A DNA stretch of 35,652 nucleotides, taken from contig JAPOUP010000204.1 in NCBI GenBank assembly GCA_026708635.1, positions 1-35,652 of the forward strand, read 5' to 3'. The translations under genes were made by a program, and so were the position numbers. This DNA comes from Rhodobacter sp. Lineage in GTDB: Bacteria > Pseudomonadota > Alphaproteobacteria > Rhodobacterales > Rhodobacteraceae. Below, piece by piece: positions 8,612 through 17,419 of the stretch (positions are counted from its first letter, which is position 1; each line of letters opens with the position of its first letter). A model generated the notes under the pieces. The model was not told where the DNA came from, searched no databases, and was given only the letters and a program-made list of their open reading frames with translations.

Positions 8612-9628
8612 TCAGAAATGATCCTCGAACCTCTTGGAAAGATCCTCGATGTTGTCGGGCGGCCACTCCTCGATGTCCATCCCGAGATGCAAACCCATCC
8701 CGGACAGCACCTCTTTGATTTCATTGAGGGATTTCCGTCCAAAGTTCGGCGTTCTCAGCATCTCGTTCTCGGTCTTCTGGACCAGGTCGCCGATGTAGAC
8801 GATGTTGTCATTTTTCAGGCAGTTCGCGGAACGTACGCTGAGTTCCAACTCCTCCACCTTTCGGAGGTATTGGAGATTGATCGCCATTTGATCGTCGTCG
8901 TCCTGACGGCGAACCTGCTCGGGTTCGTCGAAGTTCACGAAGATCGACAGCTGGTCCTGAATGATCCGGGCGGCATAGGCGAGCGCATCTTCGGGAATGA
9001 GGGTACCGTCGGTTTCGATCTTCAGCGTCAACTTGTCATAATCAAGCACCTGTCCCTCACGCGTGGGCTGGACCTCGTAGCTAACCTTTCTGACTGGAGA
9101 GTAGATCGCATCGACGGGCACCAGACCGATCGGCGAATCCTCGGGGCGGTTCCTGTCCGCGGCGACGTAACCCTTGCCGGTATTGACCACGAGCTCCATG
9201 AACAGGTCCGCGCCCTCGTCGAGATGGCAGATTACATGGTCCTTGTTAAGAATCTCGACACCGGCGCTTTCGCTGATTTCACCGGCAGTGACGACCCCGG
9301 GCCCTCTCGCCGATATGGACAGCCTCTTGGGGCCTTCGACACTCATTCTTATCGCGACGCCCTTTAGGTTCAGAACGATGTCGGTAACATCCTCCCTAAC
9401 GCCAGCCACTGAGGAAAACTCGTGCAGAACGTTATCGATCTGGACGGCGTTGATCGCGGCTCCCTGCAACGAGGACAGAAGCACGCGCCGCAACGCGTTT
9501 CCCAACGTAAGGCCGAAACCGCGTTCGAGTGGCTCCGCCACGAAAGTGGCCTGCCGTGAGAGATCGTTGCCCTGAGTGACGGCAAGCTGGTCGGGCTTGA
9601 TCAGCTCCTGCCAGTTCTTTTGGATCAT
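8612..9628 (-). CDS. rpoA: DNA-directed RNA polymerase subunit alpha
   Basis: RNA polymerase alpha subunit, 338 aa. Residues 1 to about 235 form the N-terminal dimerisation and assembly domain ([20 protein letters not shown] is the beta-contact helix). The C-terminal domain, which binds UP elements and activators, holds [20 protein letters not shown] and [17 protein letters not shown]. It lies 106 bp downstream of rpsK; the Shine-Dalgarno sequence GGAGG of rpoA overlaps the 3' arm of a nested hairpin (9638-9669), so its translation may be structure-controlled. Confidence 0.98.
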   Translation of the reverse strand: MIQKNWQELIKPDQLAVTQGNDLSRQATFVAEPLERGFGLTLGNALRRVLLSSLQGAAINAVQIDNVLHEFSSVAGVREDVTDIVLNLKGVAIRMSVEGPKRLSISARGPGVVTAGEISESAGVEILNKDHVICHLDEGADLFMELVVNTGKGYVAADRNRPEDSPIGLVPVDAIYSPVRKVSYEVQPTREGQVLDYDKLTLKIETDGTLIPEDALAYAARIIQDQLSIFVNFDEPEQVRRQDDDDQMAINLQYLRKVEELELSVRSANCLKNDNIVYIGDLVQKTENEMLRTPNFGRKSLNEIKEVLSGMGLHLGMDIEEWPPDNIEDLSKRFEDHF

Positions 9629-9637
9629 ATTGCGCCT

Positions 9638-9669
9638 CCAATGGTATCCACCGCCTTGGATTTAATTGG
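9638..9669 (-). promoter_or_regulatory. Nested hairpin that covers the rpoA ribosome-binding site
   Basis: Two perfect 5-bp stems are nested: CCAAT/ATTGG (9638-9642 and 9665-9669) outside and ATCCA/TGGAT (9646-9650 and 9657-9661) inside, with a 3x3 internal loop and a 6-nt apical loop. On the minus strand the outer 3' arm runs into the GGAGG that precedes the rpoA ATG at 9628. Sequestration of the ribosome-binding site is inferred. Confidence 0.5.
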
Positions 9670-9734
9670 CAATGGACGCCTGAAGTGATTGAAACTGCGT
9701 GGAAAGACCGCCATAGCGCGGCCTCGGGACTGGG

Positions 9735-10124
9735 TCAGACCCTGCGGCGTTTCGGGGGACGGCAACCGTTATGGGCGATCGGTGTGACATCGCGTATGGA
9801 CGTGATGTTGAAACCGACGGCCGCGAGCGAGCGCAATGCGCTCTCCCGACCGGATCCCGGCCCCTGAACCTCGACCTCCAAAGTCTTCACGCCATGCTCC
9901 TGCGCTTTCCGACCCGCGTCCTCAGCCGCCATCTGGGCCGCGTAGGGCGTTGACTTCCGCGAGCCCTTGAAGCCCATGGTCCCGGCGGAACTCCAAGCGA
10001 TCGCGTTGCCCTGAACGTCGGAGATAAGGATCTTGGTATTATTGAAGGAACTGTTCACATGCGCCACGCCAGCGGCGATGTTTTTACGCTCCTTTCGCTT
10101 CACGCGCGTACGGTCACGAGCCAA
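9735..10124 (-). CDS. rpsK: 30S ribosomal protein S11 (TTG start)
   Basis: Small-subunit platform protein S11, 129 aa. The sequence [29 protein letters not shown] is standard for alphaproteobacteria, and the C-terminus [18 protein letters not shown] is complete. The codon in the initiator position is TTG (minus strand, 10124-10122); the nearest in-frame ATG upstream is at 10253, inside rpsM, and would add 43 unrelated residues. A purine-rich ribosome-binding region (GGGGGGAAGAGGA) precedes the TTG. The gap to rpsM is 14 bp. Confidence 0.95.
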   Translation of the reverse strand: MARDRTRVKRKERKNIAAGVAHVNSSFNNTKILISDVQGNAIAWSSAGTMGFKGSRKSTPYAAQMAAEDAGRKAQEHGVKTLEVEVQGPGSGRESALRSLAAVGFNITSIRDVTPIAHNGCRPPKRRRV

Positions 10125-10138
10125 GTCCTCTTCCCCCC

Positions 10139-10507
10139 TTACTTTTTCTTGCCAGCGATCGGCTTTGCCGGCCCCTTGCGGGTACGTGCGTTGGTGTGGG
10201 TTCGCTGGCCACGGACAGGTAAGCCTCGCCGATGCCGAATTCCGCGGTAGCATCCAAGGTCCATCAGGTGCTTGATGTTCATCTGCACCTCACGGCGCAG
10301 ATCGCCCTCGACATTCAGATTCGTGTCTATGAATTCCCGGATCCTGAGCACATCGGCGTCTGACAGCTCATTGACCCGCCGCGCCTGGTCCACGGCAGCC
10401 GCTTCGCAGATCCTGCGCGCGGTCGCATGGCCTATTCCGTGAATGTAGGTAAGCGCGATGGGAACACGCTTTGAGGTAGGGATATTAACCCCGGCAATCC
10501 GAGCCAA
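10139..10507 (-). CDS. rpsM: 30S ribosomal protein S13
   Basis: Small-subunit head protein S13, 122 aa, contacting the P-site tRNA and L5. The N-terminus [26 protein letters not shown] and the C-terminus [24 protein letters not shown] are typical and complete. Normally this gene follows adk; here 1.2 kb of gene-free DNA and an efflux operon intervene, so rpsM is the first gene of its transcript if the promoter at 10690-10718 is real. Confidence 0.98.
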   Translation of the reverse strand: MARIAGVNIPTSKRVPIALTYIHGIGHATARRICEAAAVDQARRVNELSDADVLRIREFIDTNLNVEGDLRREVQMNIKHLMDLGCYRGIRHRRGLPVRGQRTHTNARTRKGPAKPIAGKKK

Positions 10508-10566
10508 CTGGAATGGTCCTTTCGCGTTGCGGTTCCGTAGTTCCAGAACCTTTTTTCACAACCGGA

Positions 10567-10641
10567 GTCCGAGAGCGAATTCCTCGGGACTTAATTGACT
10601 TCCTCGGATCTCCCGTGGCTCACGGGCGCCACTACAGGTGG
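10567..10641 (-). promoter_or_regulatory. Hairpin-rich leader of the rpsM operon
   Basis: Three consecutive stem-loops lie between the candidate promoter and rpsM on the minus strand: GTGG/CCAC (10629-10641), CCCGTG/CACGGG with a 3-nt loop (10612-10626), and GTC-CGAG with CTCG-GAC with one bulge (10567-10590). The last is followed by a run of six A. This could be a ribosomal-protein autoregulatory leader; no known leader family was recognised. Confidence 0.45.
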
Positions 10642-10689
10642 TGACGATCCGGCGTGAGGTTAAGATCCGAATTCCTTTCGGGAGAGCGC

Positions 10690-10718
10690 GGGATATCGGC
10701 AGTTCCGACAAGTGTCAA
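10690..10718 (-). promoter_or_regulatory. Candidate promoter for rpsM-rpsK-rpoA-rplQ
   Basis: A perfect -35 box TTGACA (10713-10718) and TATCCC (10690-10695) are 17 bp apart on the minus strand. The -10 box is only a 3-4 base match, which is common in alphaproteobacterial ribosomal promoters. It leaves a leader of about 180 nt. Confidence 0.5.
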
Positions 10719-11674
10719 TGCCATCGGACCGGCATAACCAACGATACCCGCCGGGTCCGGCGACCGGTCACGGGCGGAGATTTCATCGCCCGGTAGCCGG
10801 CCGGTCTGGGATTCCGTTGATTCCGTTCCGCCCGGGGGACCGGCAAATTTCCGGTATGGAGCGGAGTTACGTGGCCGAGAAATTGCAGGCCCTCCATAAG
10901 ATACTGTAATATATAAGGGATATGCGCTAGAATCACTGAACGGCAGTCCGGGATCCCCTCGCTGCGGCCAGCCAACCCCCGATAGCGCAAGCGCTAGAAC
11001 CGGGATCCCGAATGCGGCGCGGGAACCGACATTGAATCCACGGGCCTCCAGACACGACGGCGGGCCATACGGCGCCGGCGCGACATCCTTTCGCACGGGG
11101 TCTCCCCGGCCATGCGGAGCACCGCGACGAATCGCCCCATCCGAATACCGCCGGTTCCTTTATTGGCCTCCGCCGGTGACGACTCCCCATGCAGCCGGAT
11201 CGGCAGCGATGGCGTGGAGCTCTCCGGTTGGCCAGCCACCCGTCCCGCAACGGCATCGGAATTGGTGTCAGCGAATCCTCCGGATTTCGCGCGAGTGGCG
11301 GGAACCATGCATAAATCCCGGTCTCGGCATCGGTGGGAGACGCGGTACCCGCGGAAAAAGATAGGCGATCATGTTCGCGGCGGGAGAGCCCGTTCGGGCA
11401 TCTGGCCATTGGGCGGGTCGCGGGAAATCGATTTTGCGCCGGCATGTGGCCACCGTAGTTCAAGCTGTCCGCCACAGCCCAGATCCGCCACCCGCGGCCG
11501 ACGCGTTCAGGGAACCGCTGACGGGGGTCAGCGGGACGGACGGGACCGCCCTGGCGCGCGCTCCGAACGAGCGTCACGGTGATGTTCTGGATGCCCATAC
11601 CGCACATTACCGAATGTGGTTCGACCGGCTCGGTGTGTCCGGGCCGCCGGATCAAGCGCGCATCCATACGCGGC
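10719..11674. other. Gene-free region between the RND operon and the rpsM promoter
   Basis: About 950 bp without a convincing gene. A 244-aa minus-strand frame (10933-11667) is rich in R, P, G and W and resembles no family. Visible structure: a tandem 9-bp repeat GATTCCGTT at 10810-10827, inverted 7-mers GCCGGTC/GACCGGC at 10800-10806 and 10838-10844, an unusually A/T-rich patch at 10893-10925, and an inverted repeat CACATT/AATGTG at 11603-11618, 57 nt after the RND gene, without a U-tract. Confidence 0.5.
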
Positions 11675-14600
11675 TCAACCAGCCACGGCGACTTCGCTGC
11701 CTTTCACCCGAAAGAAAATGGCGTAGAGCACCGGCACGATGACAAGCGTTAAAACCGAAGCGAAGCTCAGACCACAGATGATCGTAACGGCAAGCGAATT
11801 GAAGAACGGATCCCACAGGAGCGGGATTACCCCTAGCACGGTCGTGCTGACACCGAGAAGAACCGGACGAAGACGACTCGCCGCGGCGTCGGTGATCGCG
11901 GTCATCCGAGCCTTACCGCCGTCGATCTGACCGTCCATCTCATCGATGAGAACGATGGCGTTCTTCACCAGCATACCGGTAAGGGACAGGACACCAAGGA
12001 TCGACATGAATTCCATAGGCGTCTGGGTCGCGGCCATGCCATAGATCACGCCAATCAAGGCCAGCGGGACCGTAAGCCAGATTATGGCCGGTTGTCTGAC
12101 AGCGTTGAACAGTAGCAGAACGACGATGATCATCGCCCCAAAGCCAAACGGGAATGTGGTTGCAAGACCGGCATTGGCGTCCATACTGTTGCCGAACTCA
12201 CCCCTCCATTCCAGCCGGTAGCCAGGAGGAAGGTCAAGCGCCTCGATATCCCCGCGCACCGCGTTGAACAAGTCTCCCGACGGCACGCCCGGGGCATTGT
12301 CGGATTGGGCGGTGATCGCCAGTTCGCGGTTGATCCGGCGCAGCACTCCGAACTCGAAGTCCAGCTCGAAATCGCTCACGACCTGCGAAATCGGAATATA
12401 ACCGCCTGACACCTGGCTGAAGACTTGGGCTTCACGCAGTTTCGCCAGATCGGAACGGGCCGGTCCGAGCGGCCGCATGATGATATCCGTTAACGTGTCG
12501 CCCTCGCGGTAAACGCCGATGACCGTGCCGCTCAAATGCTCGCGCAATGCGTGCGAGATCTCGCCCTGCGTTAGGCCCAGACGCCGTGCGTTTTCGGTAT
12601 CTATTTCCGGTCGGATCACCGGAATCGGCTCCCGCCAGTCAATTTTCCCGGCCACTGCGCCGGCGGCGTCCATGATCGCGGCCGCGTCTTCCGCGAGGCC
12701 CCGGAGCACCATAGGATTCGGACCATAGAACCGGGCTTCGATCTTCGAGCCGCCGCCTGGCCCGAGCACGAATTTCCAGACCTTGGCCCTTGCCTCCGGG
12801 TAGGTCCGGTCAAGCCAGTTCTGGATTCCGGAGACCATACCGTCGATCAGGTCGAAATCCTCGACATCGATCAGGATCTGACCATACGAGGAATTCCGGC
12901 TCTCGCCCTGGTAGGTCAGCATGAAACGGGTGTGGCCTCCGCCAACCGCCGCGCTGGTCGAGACCACTCCCGGGATTCCACGCACATATTCGTCGATTTC
13001 GCCGATACGGACCTTGGTTTCCTCGATATCCGTCCCCTCCGCGAGTGAAAAGTCAACGACGAACTGCGCACGGGTGGAGGCGGGGAAAAATCCCTGCGGC
13101 ACCACGCTGAAAAGCGCGATCGCGGATACCAGCAACCCGACGACGACGGCGACCGTTACGTAGCGGAACCGGATCGCGCGCTCCAGCAAAGTTCCGTAGA
13201 CGCGCAGCGGCGCGGGTTTTCGCACCTCGGCGCGCTCCCCTTCGGGTTTAAGGAACAGCGTGCAGTAATACGGCACCAGCCAGATCGCGACGAGCCATGA
13301 AAACAGCAGCGCGATCGTGATGGTCCAGAACAGGCTGCCGGCGTATTCGCCGGTATTGTCGGGCGACAGACCTATCGGGGAAAAGGCCAGCAAACCCACG
13401 ATCGTACCGCCAAGCAGCGGCCAACGTGTCTGGTTGACCACGGAAACCGCGGCCGAGGCGGTATCCTCGCCGCGCTGAACGCGCACCAGCGTGCCCTCCA
13501 CAACCACAATGGCATTGTCCACCAGCATGCCGAGGGCGATTATTAGCGCACCCAGGGAGATGCGCTGCAGGTCAAGTCCGAGCAGGTACATGCCGACGAG
13601 CGTCCCGGCCACGGACACCAGTAGGATTATCCCCATCAGGAGTCCCGACCGCAGCCCCATGAAGACCACCAGCGTGCCGACGACGATGGCAAGCGCCAGC
13701 AACACGTTGTTAACAAATCCGCCCACCGAGGCCTTCACGCTGCTTGACTGATCCGAGATCGTCTGGACGTCAATACCGATGGGCCGCTCGGACGACAGAG
13801 CCTCCAGCCGATCTTTGACGCGCTCGCCCATTTCCACGACGTTGCCGCCCAGCACGTTGGCAACGGCCATGCCGATTGCCGGTTCTCCGTTACGGTAAAG
13901 GCTGGGCGCTGCCGGCTCCCGCAGCCCGCGTCTGACCGTTGCGATGTCGGAAAGCCGGTATACACCACCTCGACGGGAGGTGATCACCAAATCCCCGATA
14001 GCCTCAGCCGAACCGATGGCCGCGAGTGGGCGGACCGCCAGCCGCATGGCCCCGGCCGTACCCGATCCGGCCGGAGCGACGAGGTTCTGCCCCTCGAGAA
14101 GGTCTCCGATCTGCGAGGGGGTCAATCCCAGTTCGATCAGGCGCGCGGACTCGTATTCGACATATATCACCTCATCCTGCACGCCGCTCAGGATGACTTT
14201 GGAAACTCCATCCAACGTAACCAGGTCACGCTGAAGCGCCTTCGCGTAAGCGTGCAGTTCAGGCAGGGTGTAGCCTTCGCCGGTGATCGCGAAATAGAGC
14301 GCGAATACATCGCCAAAATCGTCATATACGCGACTCGCAAGGGCATTCGGCGGAAGTCCCGACTGGATATCGCCTATCTTGGCGCGCAGCTGCGTAAAGC
14401 TGAGCGAAAGGGCCTCGCGGTCCGGGGTCGCGGCGATCGTGAATTCGACCTCGACCTCGCTCACTCCCGGCTTCGAGGTCGAGCGGATCTCATGGATACC
14501 GCGCAGCTGCTGAATCGCGGTTTCGACGGTTTCGGTGATTTCGTCCGCCACCTCCTCCGCGCTAGCCCCCGGATATTCAGTTGTGATCTGGGCCACCCGG

Positions 14601-14725
14601 ATGATGAACTCCGGATCCTCAAACCTCGGCAGTGCCGCGTAGGCGAAATAGCCGAAGCCCAGAATCAGCAGTGTCGAAACGGCCGAGATCAGGCGTTTCC
14701 CGATGGCGAACCGCGCGAGATCCAT
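11675..14725 (-). CDS. RND-family efflux transporter, inner-membrane subunit
   Basis: Proton-driven resistance-nodulation-division (HAE-like) exporter, 1016 aa. It has the twofold RND layout: TM1 near residues 12-31 (SAVSTLLILGFGYFAYAAL), a large periplasmic porter domain, TM2-6 at about 330-480, a central cytoplasmic loop, a second periplasmic domain, and TM8-12 at the C-terminus. The proton-relay motif in TM4 reads GMLVDNAIVVVE, giving D403 and N404 where AcrB has two aspartates; TM10 keeps a lysine (K921, LVKNAIVLIDE). It starts 3 bp after the membrane-fusion gene. Substrate cannot be told from sequence. No TolC-like outer-membrane gene is in the window. Confidence 0.95.
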   Translation of the reverse strand: MDLARFAIGKRLISAVSTLLILGFGYFAYAALPRFEDPEFIIRVAQITTEYPGASAEEVADEITETVETAIQQLRGIHEIRSTSKPGVSEVEVEFTIAATPDREALSLSFTQLRAKIGDIQSGLPPNALASRVYDDFGDVFALYFAITGEGYTLPELHAYAKALQRDLVTLDGVSKVILSGVQDEVIYVEYESARLIELGLTPSQIGDLLEGQNLVAPAGSGTAGAMRLAVRPLAAIGSAEAIGDLVITSRRGGVYRLSDIATVRRGLREPAAPSLYRNGEPAIGMAVANVLGGNVVEMGERVKDRLEALSSERPIGIDVQTISDQSSSVKASVGGFVNNVLLALAIVVGTLVVFMGLRSGLLMGIILLVSVAGTLVGMYLLGLDLQRISLGALIIALGMLVDNAIVVVEGTLVRVQRGEDTASAAVSVVNQTRWPLLGGTIVGLLAFSPIGLSPDNTGEYAGSLFWTITIALLFSWLVAIWLVPYYCTLFLKPEGERAEVRKPAPLRVYGTLLERAIRFRYVTVAVVVGLLVSAIALFSVVPQGFFPASTRAQFVVDFSLAEGTDIEETKVRIGEIDEYVRGIPGVVSTSAAVGGGHTRFMLTYQGESRNSSYGQILIDVEDFDLIDGMVSGIQNWLDRTYPEARAKVWKFVLGPGGGSKIEARFYGPNPMVLRGLAEDAAAIMDAAGAVAGKIDWREPIPVIRPEIDTENARRLGLTQGEISHALREHLSGTVIGVYREGDTLTDIIMRPLGPARSDLAKLREAQVFSQVSGGYIPISQVVSDFELDFEFGVLRRINRELAITAQSDNAPGVPSGDLFNAVRGDIEALDLPPGYRLEWRGEFGNSMDANAGLATTFPFGFGAMIIVVLLLFNAVRQPAIIWLTVPLALIGVIYGMAATQTPMEFMSILGVLSLTGMLVKNAIVLIDEMDGQIDGGKARMTAITDAAASRLRPVLLGVSTTVLGVIPLLWDPFFNSLAVTIICGLSFASVLTLVIVPVLYAIFFRVKGSEVAVAG

Positions 14726-14728
14726 CGA

Positions 14729-15973
14729 TCAGTCGCCCACTCTTTCGATCGGGCGAACCGTCATGCCTTCCCGCAGCCGGCTGACACCGGCGGCGATCAC
14801 GGTCTCATCAGCGTCGAGACCCGAAAGGATCTCAACCCGGCTTCCAGTGACGGATCCGGTCATTACCGAGCGTTTCGCCACTTTCCCGCTCTCGCCAACG
14901 ACCCAAACGAAGGGCTCCCCGTCCAACCCGGCGCCGATCGCGCTGACCGGAACCTTGAGAACCGGGGCACCGTGCCCGGATGGGCGGACGAGAACCCGCC
15001 CGACCATTCCGGGAAAGACGATCGTGTCGTCGGGAGCGTCTACGGCGACGCGTCCGCGGTATGTCTGGGTCTCCGCATCGGCCTGAATCGAGTATTCGAC
15101 GAGTTCCGCGGGATATTCCGTATCCGAGCCGGAGAACGAGACGGTCACGGACAGTTCCTCGGCGACCCGGCCGATGGCCTGCACCTGGGCGGCCGGAACG
15201 TCAAAGGCGAGATGCAGAGTGGAAATGTTCTGCAGCAGTACGATCTCCTGCCCGGCCTGAACCAACGTGAAGTTATCGATCGACCGCCGTGCCACGACTC
15301 CATCGAAAGGCGCGGCCAACGTCACGTCCGAGAGCGTATCGCGCGCCGTTTCGAGCTGTGACTCCAGCCCGCGCAGACCGGCCTCGGCGGCCTCTATCTC
15401 CTCGACACGCCCACCGGCGATGGCGATGGCCAACTGCTCCTCCTGGGCCCGCAGGGCCGCCTCGCTCACCCGAAGCTGGGTCTCGGCCTGCTCGAGCATT
15501 ACCCGGGAAGCGATGTTGCGCTGCACGAGCTGGCGCGTGCGTTCCGTATCCGCACTCGCTCTTTCCGCTTGGGCGCGCGCACTTTCCAAAGCCGCCTCCA
15601 AAGCCCGCACCTCTTCTTCACGGGCGCCAGACCGCAGCGCTTCAAGCTGCGCAACCGCCTGATCACGTTGACTTTCCAGCTGTCTGACCCTCGCCTCGAA
15701 GTCCCGTGGATCGAGCTTTGCGATCGTATCGCCTTCCGCGACCGGGAGAGCGGCCCGTACCGGGAGTTCGATAACCTGACCGGAGATCCGGAAAGACAGC
15801 GATACTTCCCGAGAAGGCAGAACGATGGCCGGAAAGGTCCATATCCGGCTGGCCATATCAGAGGTGACGGCCTCGACCTTTGCGGGGCGCGGAACCTCCT
15901 GCGCCTGCAACGCGGACACGCCGATAGCAAATTGGAGCGATAATCTGCAGACCCAATTGGCAATATCCCGCAT
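14729..15973 (-). CDS. RND efflux periplasmic adaptor (membrane fusion protein, AcrA/HlyD type)
   Basis: Periplasmic adaptor that links the RND transporter to an outer-membrane channel, 414 aa. A signal peptide (residues 1-24, ending ALQA before QEVPRP) has no lipobox cysteine, so it is not a lipoprotein. A lipoyl half-motif (IAKLDPRDFEARVRQLE), a long alpha-helical coiled-coil rich in E, A and R (about residues 80-200), the second lipoyl half (VTLAAPFDGVVARR) and the beta-barrel and membrane-proximal domains (GMVGRVLVRPSG, PVSAIGAGLDGEPFVWVV) follow in order. The start at 15973 is chosen for an excellent AAGGAGG at 8 nt and the signal peptide; the upstream in-frame ATGs lack these. First gene of the pump operon. 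Confidence 0.93.
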   Translation of the reverse strand: MRDIANWVCRLSLQFAIGVSALQAQEVPRPAKVEAVTSDMASRIWTFPAIVLPSREVSLSFRISGQVIELPVRAALPVAEGDTIAKLDPRDFEARVRQLESQRDQAVAQLEALRSGAREEEVRALEAALESARAQAERASADTERTRQLVQRNIASRVMLEQAETQLRVSEAALRAQEEQLAIAIAGGRVEEIEAAEAGLRGLESQLETARDTLSDVTLAAPFDGVVARRSIDNFTLVQAGQEIVLLQNISTLHLAFDVPAAQVQAIGRVAEELSVTVSFSGSDTEYPAELVEYSIQADAETQTYRGRVAVDAPDDTIVFPGMVGRVLVRPSGHGAPVLKVPVSAIGAGLDGEPFVWVVGESGKVAKRSVMTGSVTGSRVEILSGLDADETVIAAGVSRLREGMTVRPIERVGD

Positions 15974-16004
15974 TGGCCCCCTCCTTCCCGAACGCGCCGT
16001 AACG

Positions 16005-16037
16005 TTCATACCAGCGCCTTGGTCAACGACAAGGCGC
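16005..16037 (-). promoter_or_regulatory. Candidate promoter and operator of the RND pump operon
   Basis: A perfect 8-bp inverted repeat, GCGCCTTG (16014-16021) and CAAGGCGC (16030-16037), is separated by 8 bp and stands 41 bp upstream of the adaptor ATG. It overlaps a weak promoter reading TTGTCG (16027-16032), 16 bp, TATGAA (16005-16010). The spacing suits a TetR/MarR-type dimer, as commonly controls RND pumps, but it could also be a leader hairpin. No regulator gene is adjacent. Confidence 0.45.
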
Positions 16038-16718
16038 AAGACCGGGTTTCATAGGCAGGGAAATTCCTAGCCTCTCTGGGGCGGAAAATCTATGAGGCAC
16101 CAGATTCCGAGCATGTGCGACATTCCAAACGGACGGACGAAGCTCAAAGAAGTTGCCCACAAGCGCCGCGACGACCAGAAGCGCCCGCAGGTCGGCCTCG
16201 CCAACTTACGGAACAAGACGGGCGCCCCAAACGTTTCACCCGATCATCCTGCATATCTTTGCGGACGATCACCTTCCTTTCCGCCCGCTTGAGCTAACGG
16301 CGGAGGATCTCGTCATCATACGACTGAAATACACGAATCCAGGCTGGACCTGGCGTTTCCGTCGCACGGATATTCCGCCGGATTTTCCGGCCCGTGCAGT
16401 CATTGGCTCGCTTCGGGCGGTTTCAGCCCGGCCTTTCAACGCGGAACACTGTCACTTTGGCTTTCCCTGACAACGCATCCTCTCCACTTCCGTGGATCGT
16501 CAGCCCGGTTCGCCAGACCGTCCGGGCGAGCGGCCGGTTCCGCTGGCTGGGTCTGGCAGCCAGCGCGCGAGGGCCAAGGCCGCGGTCAGCGCCGCCGCGC
16601 ATCAAGCGTCGCGGTTCTCGGAGCGCTTGGGGGCGTCAGCGGAAGTGACGAAGGGCGGACGAGAAGGCATGAATGAAAGGCCCTCACACCGCTTACAAGC
16701 TACGGTCAAGGCCGCCGA
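16038..16718. other. Gene-free region between adk and the RND operon
   Basis: About 680 bp in which no gene was recognised. Small open frames on the plus strand (for example 16092-16292) do not resemble known proteins. An inverted repeat CAAGCG/CGCTTG spans 16603-16629, about 90 nt downstream of adk, without a U-tract. No transposase remnant was seen. Confidence 0.5.
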
Positions 16719-17363
16719 TCAATCGAGAGCCAACCGGATCTCATTCGCGACGCCGTCGATATCCCTGAGGCCATTGACCGGTCTCAACACGCCCTTGGCG
16801 TGGTAATATCCAATCAACGGCGATGTCTGCTTGTAATAGGCCATCAAGCGGGTCCGCAGGCTTTCATCGTTGTCATCGGCGCGCCGCCGAAAGTCGGTCC
16901 CGCCACATCTCTCGCACCTGCCATCTTCGGGAATCGGTCGGGTATGGTCGTTATATACCTCGCCGCAGCCAGCGCAGGTCGAACGGGCCGAGATGCGTCT
17001 GACTAGCGCGTCGTCATTGACCCGCATCTCGACGACTGCATCAAGCCGGAAACCAAGGTCGTCAAGAAGCTCCCCAAGCGCGTCTGCCTGCGCCAGCGTG
17101 CGCGGAAAGCCATCGAAGATATAGCCGCCGGGACTGCCGTCATTCTCCAGCCGCTCCCGGATGATGTCGATGACGATCCCGTCGGTCACCAGATCGCCGC
17201 GGTCCATGACCTCGGCGACGGTCCGGCCAATCGCGGATCCGCTCCTGCGCGCGTCGCGCAACATGTCCCCGGTCGAAAGCTGGGCCATTCGGCGCTCCTC
17301 CACCAGGATCCGGGCCTGGGTACCCTTTCCCGCGCCCGGAGGGCCAAGCACGATGATGTTCAT
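16719..17363 (-). CDS. adk: Adenylate kinase (zinc-type LID)
   Basis: Cytoplasmic enzyme converting ATP plus AMP to two ADP, 214 aa. The P-loop GPPGAGKGT is at residues 7-15, the AMP-binding segment includes [12 protein letters not shown], and [12 protein letters not shown] is at about 83-94. The LID has four cysteines, C130, C133, C150 and C153, which indicates the structural zinc form. The start at 17363 ([10 protein letters not shown]) has GAGAGGA upstream and matches the family; the longer frame from 17402 does not. It follows secY by 56 bp, the normal spc-operon order, but is then separated from rpsM by the efflux operon. Confidence 0.97.
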   Translation of the reverse strand: MNIIVLGPPGAGKGTQARILVEERRMAQLSTGDMLRDARRSGSAIGRTVAEVMDRGDLVTDGIVIDIIRERLENDGSPGGYIFDGFPRTLAQADALGELLDDLGFRLDAVVEMRVNDDALVRRISARSTCAGCGEVYNDHTRPIPEDGRCERCGGTDFRRRADDNDESLRTRLMAYYKQTSPLIGYYHAKGVLRPVNGLRDIDGVANEIRLALD

Positions 17364-17419
17364 GGGCAATGTTCCTCTCCCCTTCACGGTTCCCGAAAAC
17401 ATGCGCCCGGAAGCGGCGG

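Noticed and set aside
10933..11667. 244-aa minus-strand frame between the RND gene and rpsM
   Set aside because: Rich in R, P, G and W with no recognisable motif; overlapping frames of similar quality exist on the other strand, typical of GC-rich non-coding DNA.
10508..11674. rpmJ (L36) or infA in the adk-rpsM interval, as in other bacteria
   Set aside because: No frame with the short L36 or IF-1 sequence was found in any phase.
10508..16718. Mobile element carrying the RND pump
   Set aside because: No transposase, integrase or clear terminal repeats were seen, and the pump genes do not look different in base use from neighbours by eye.
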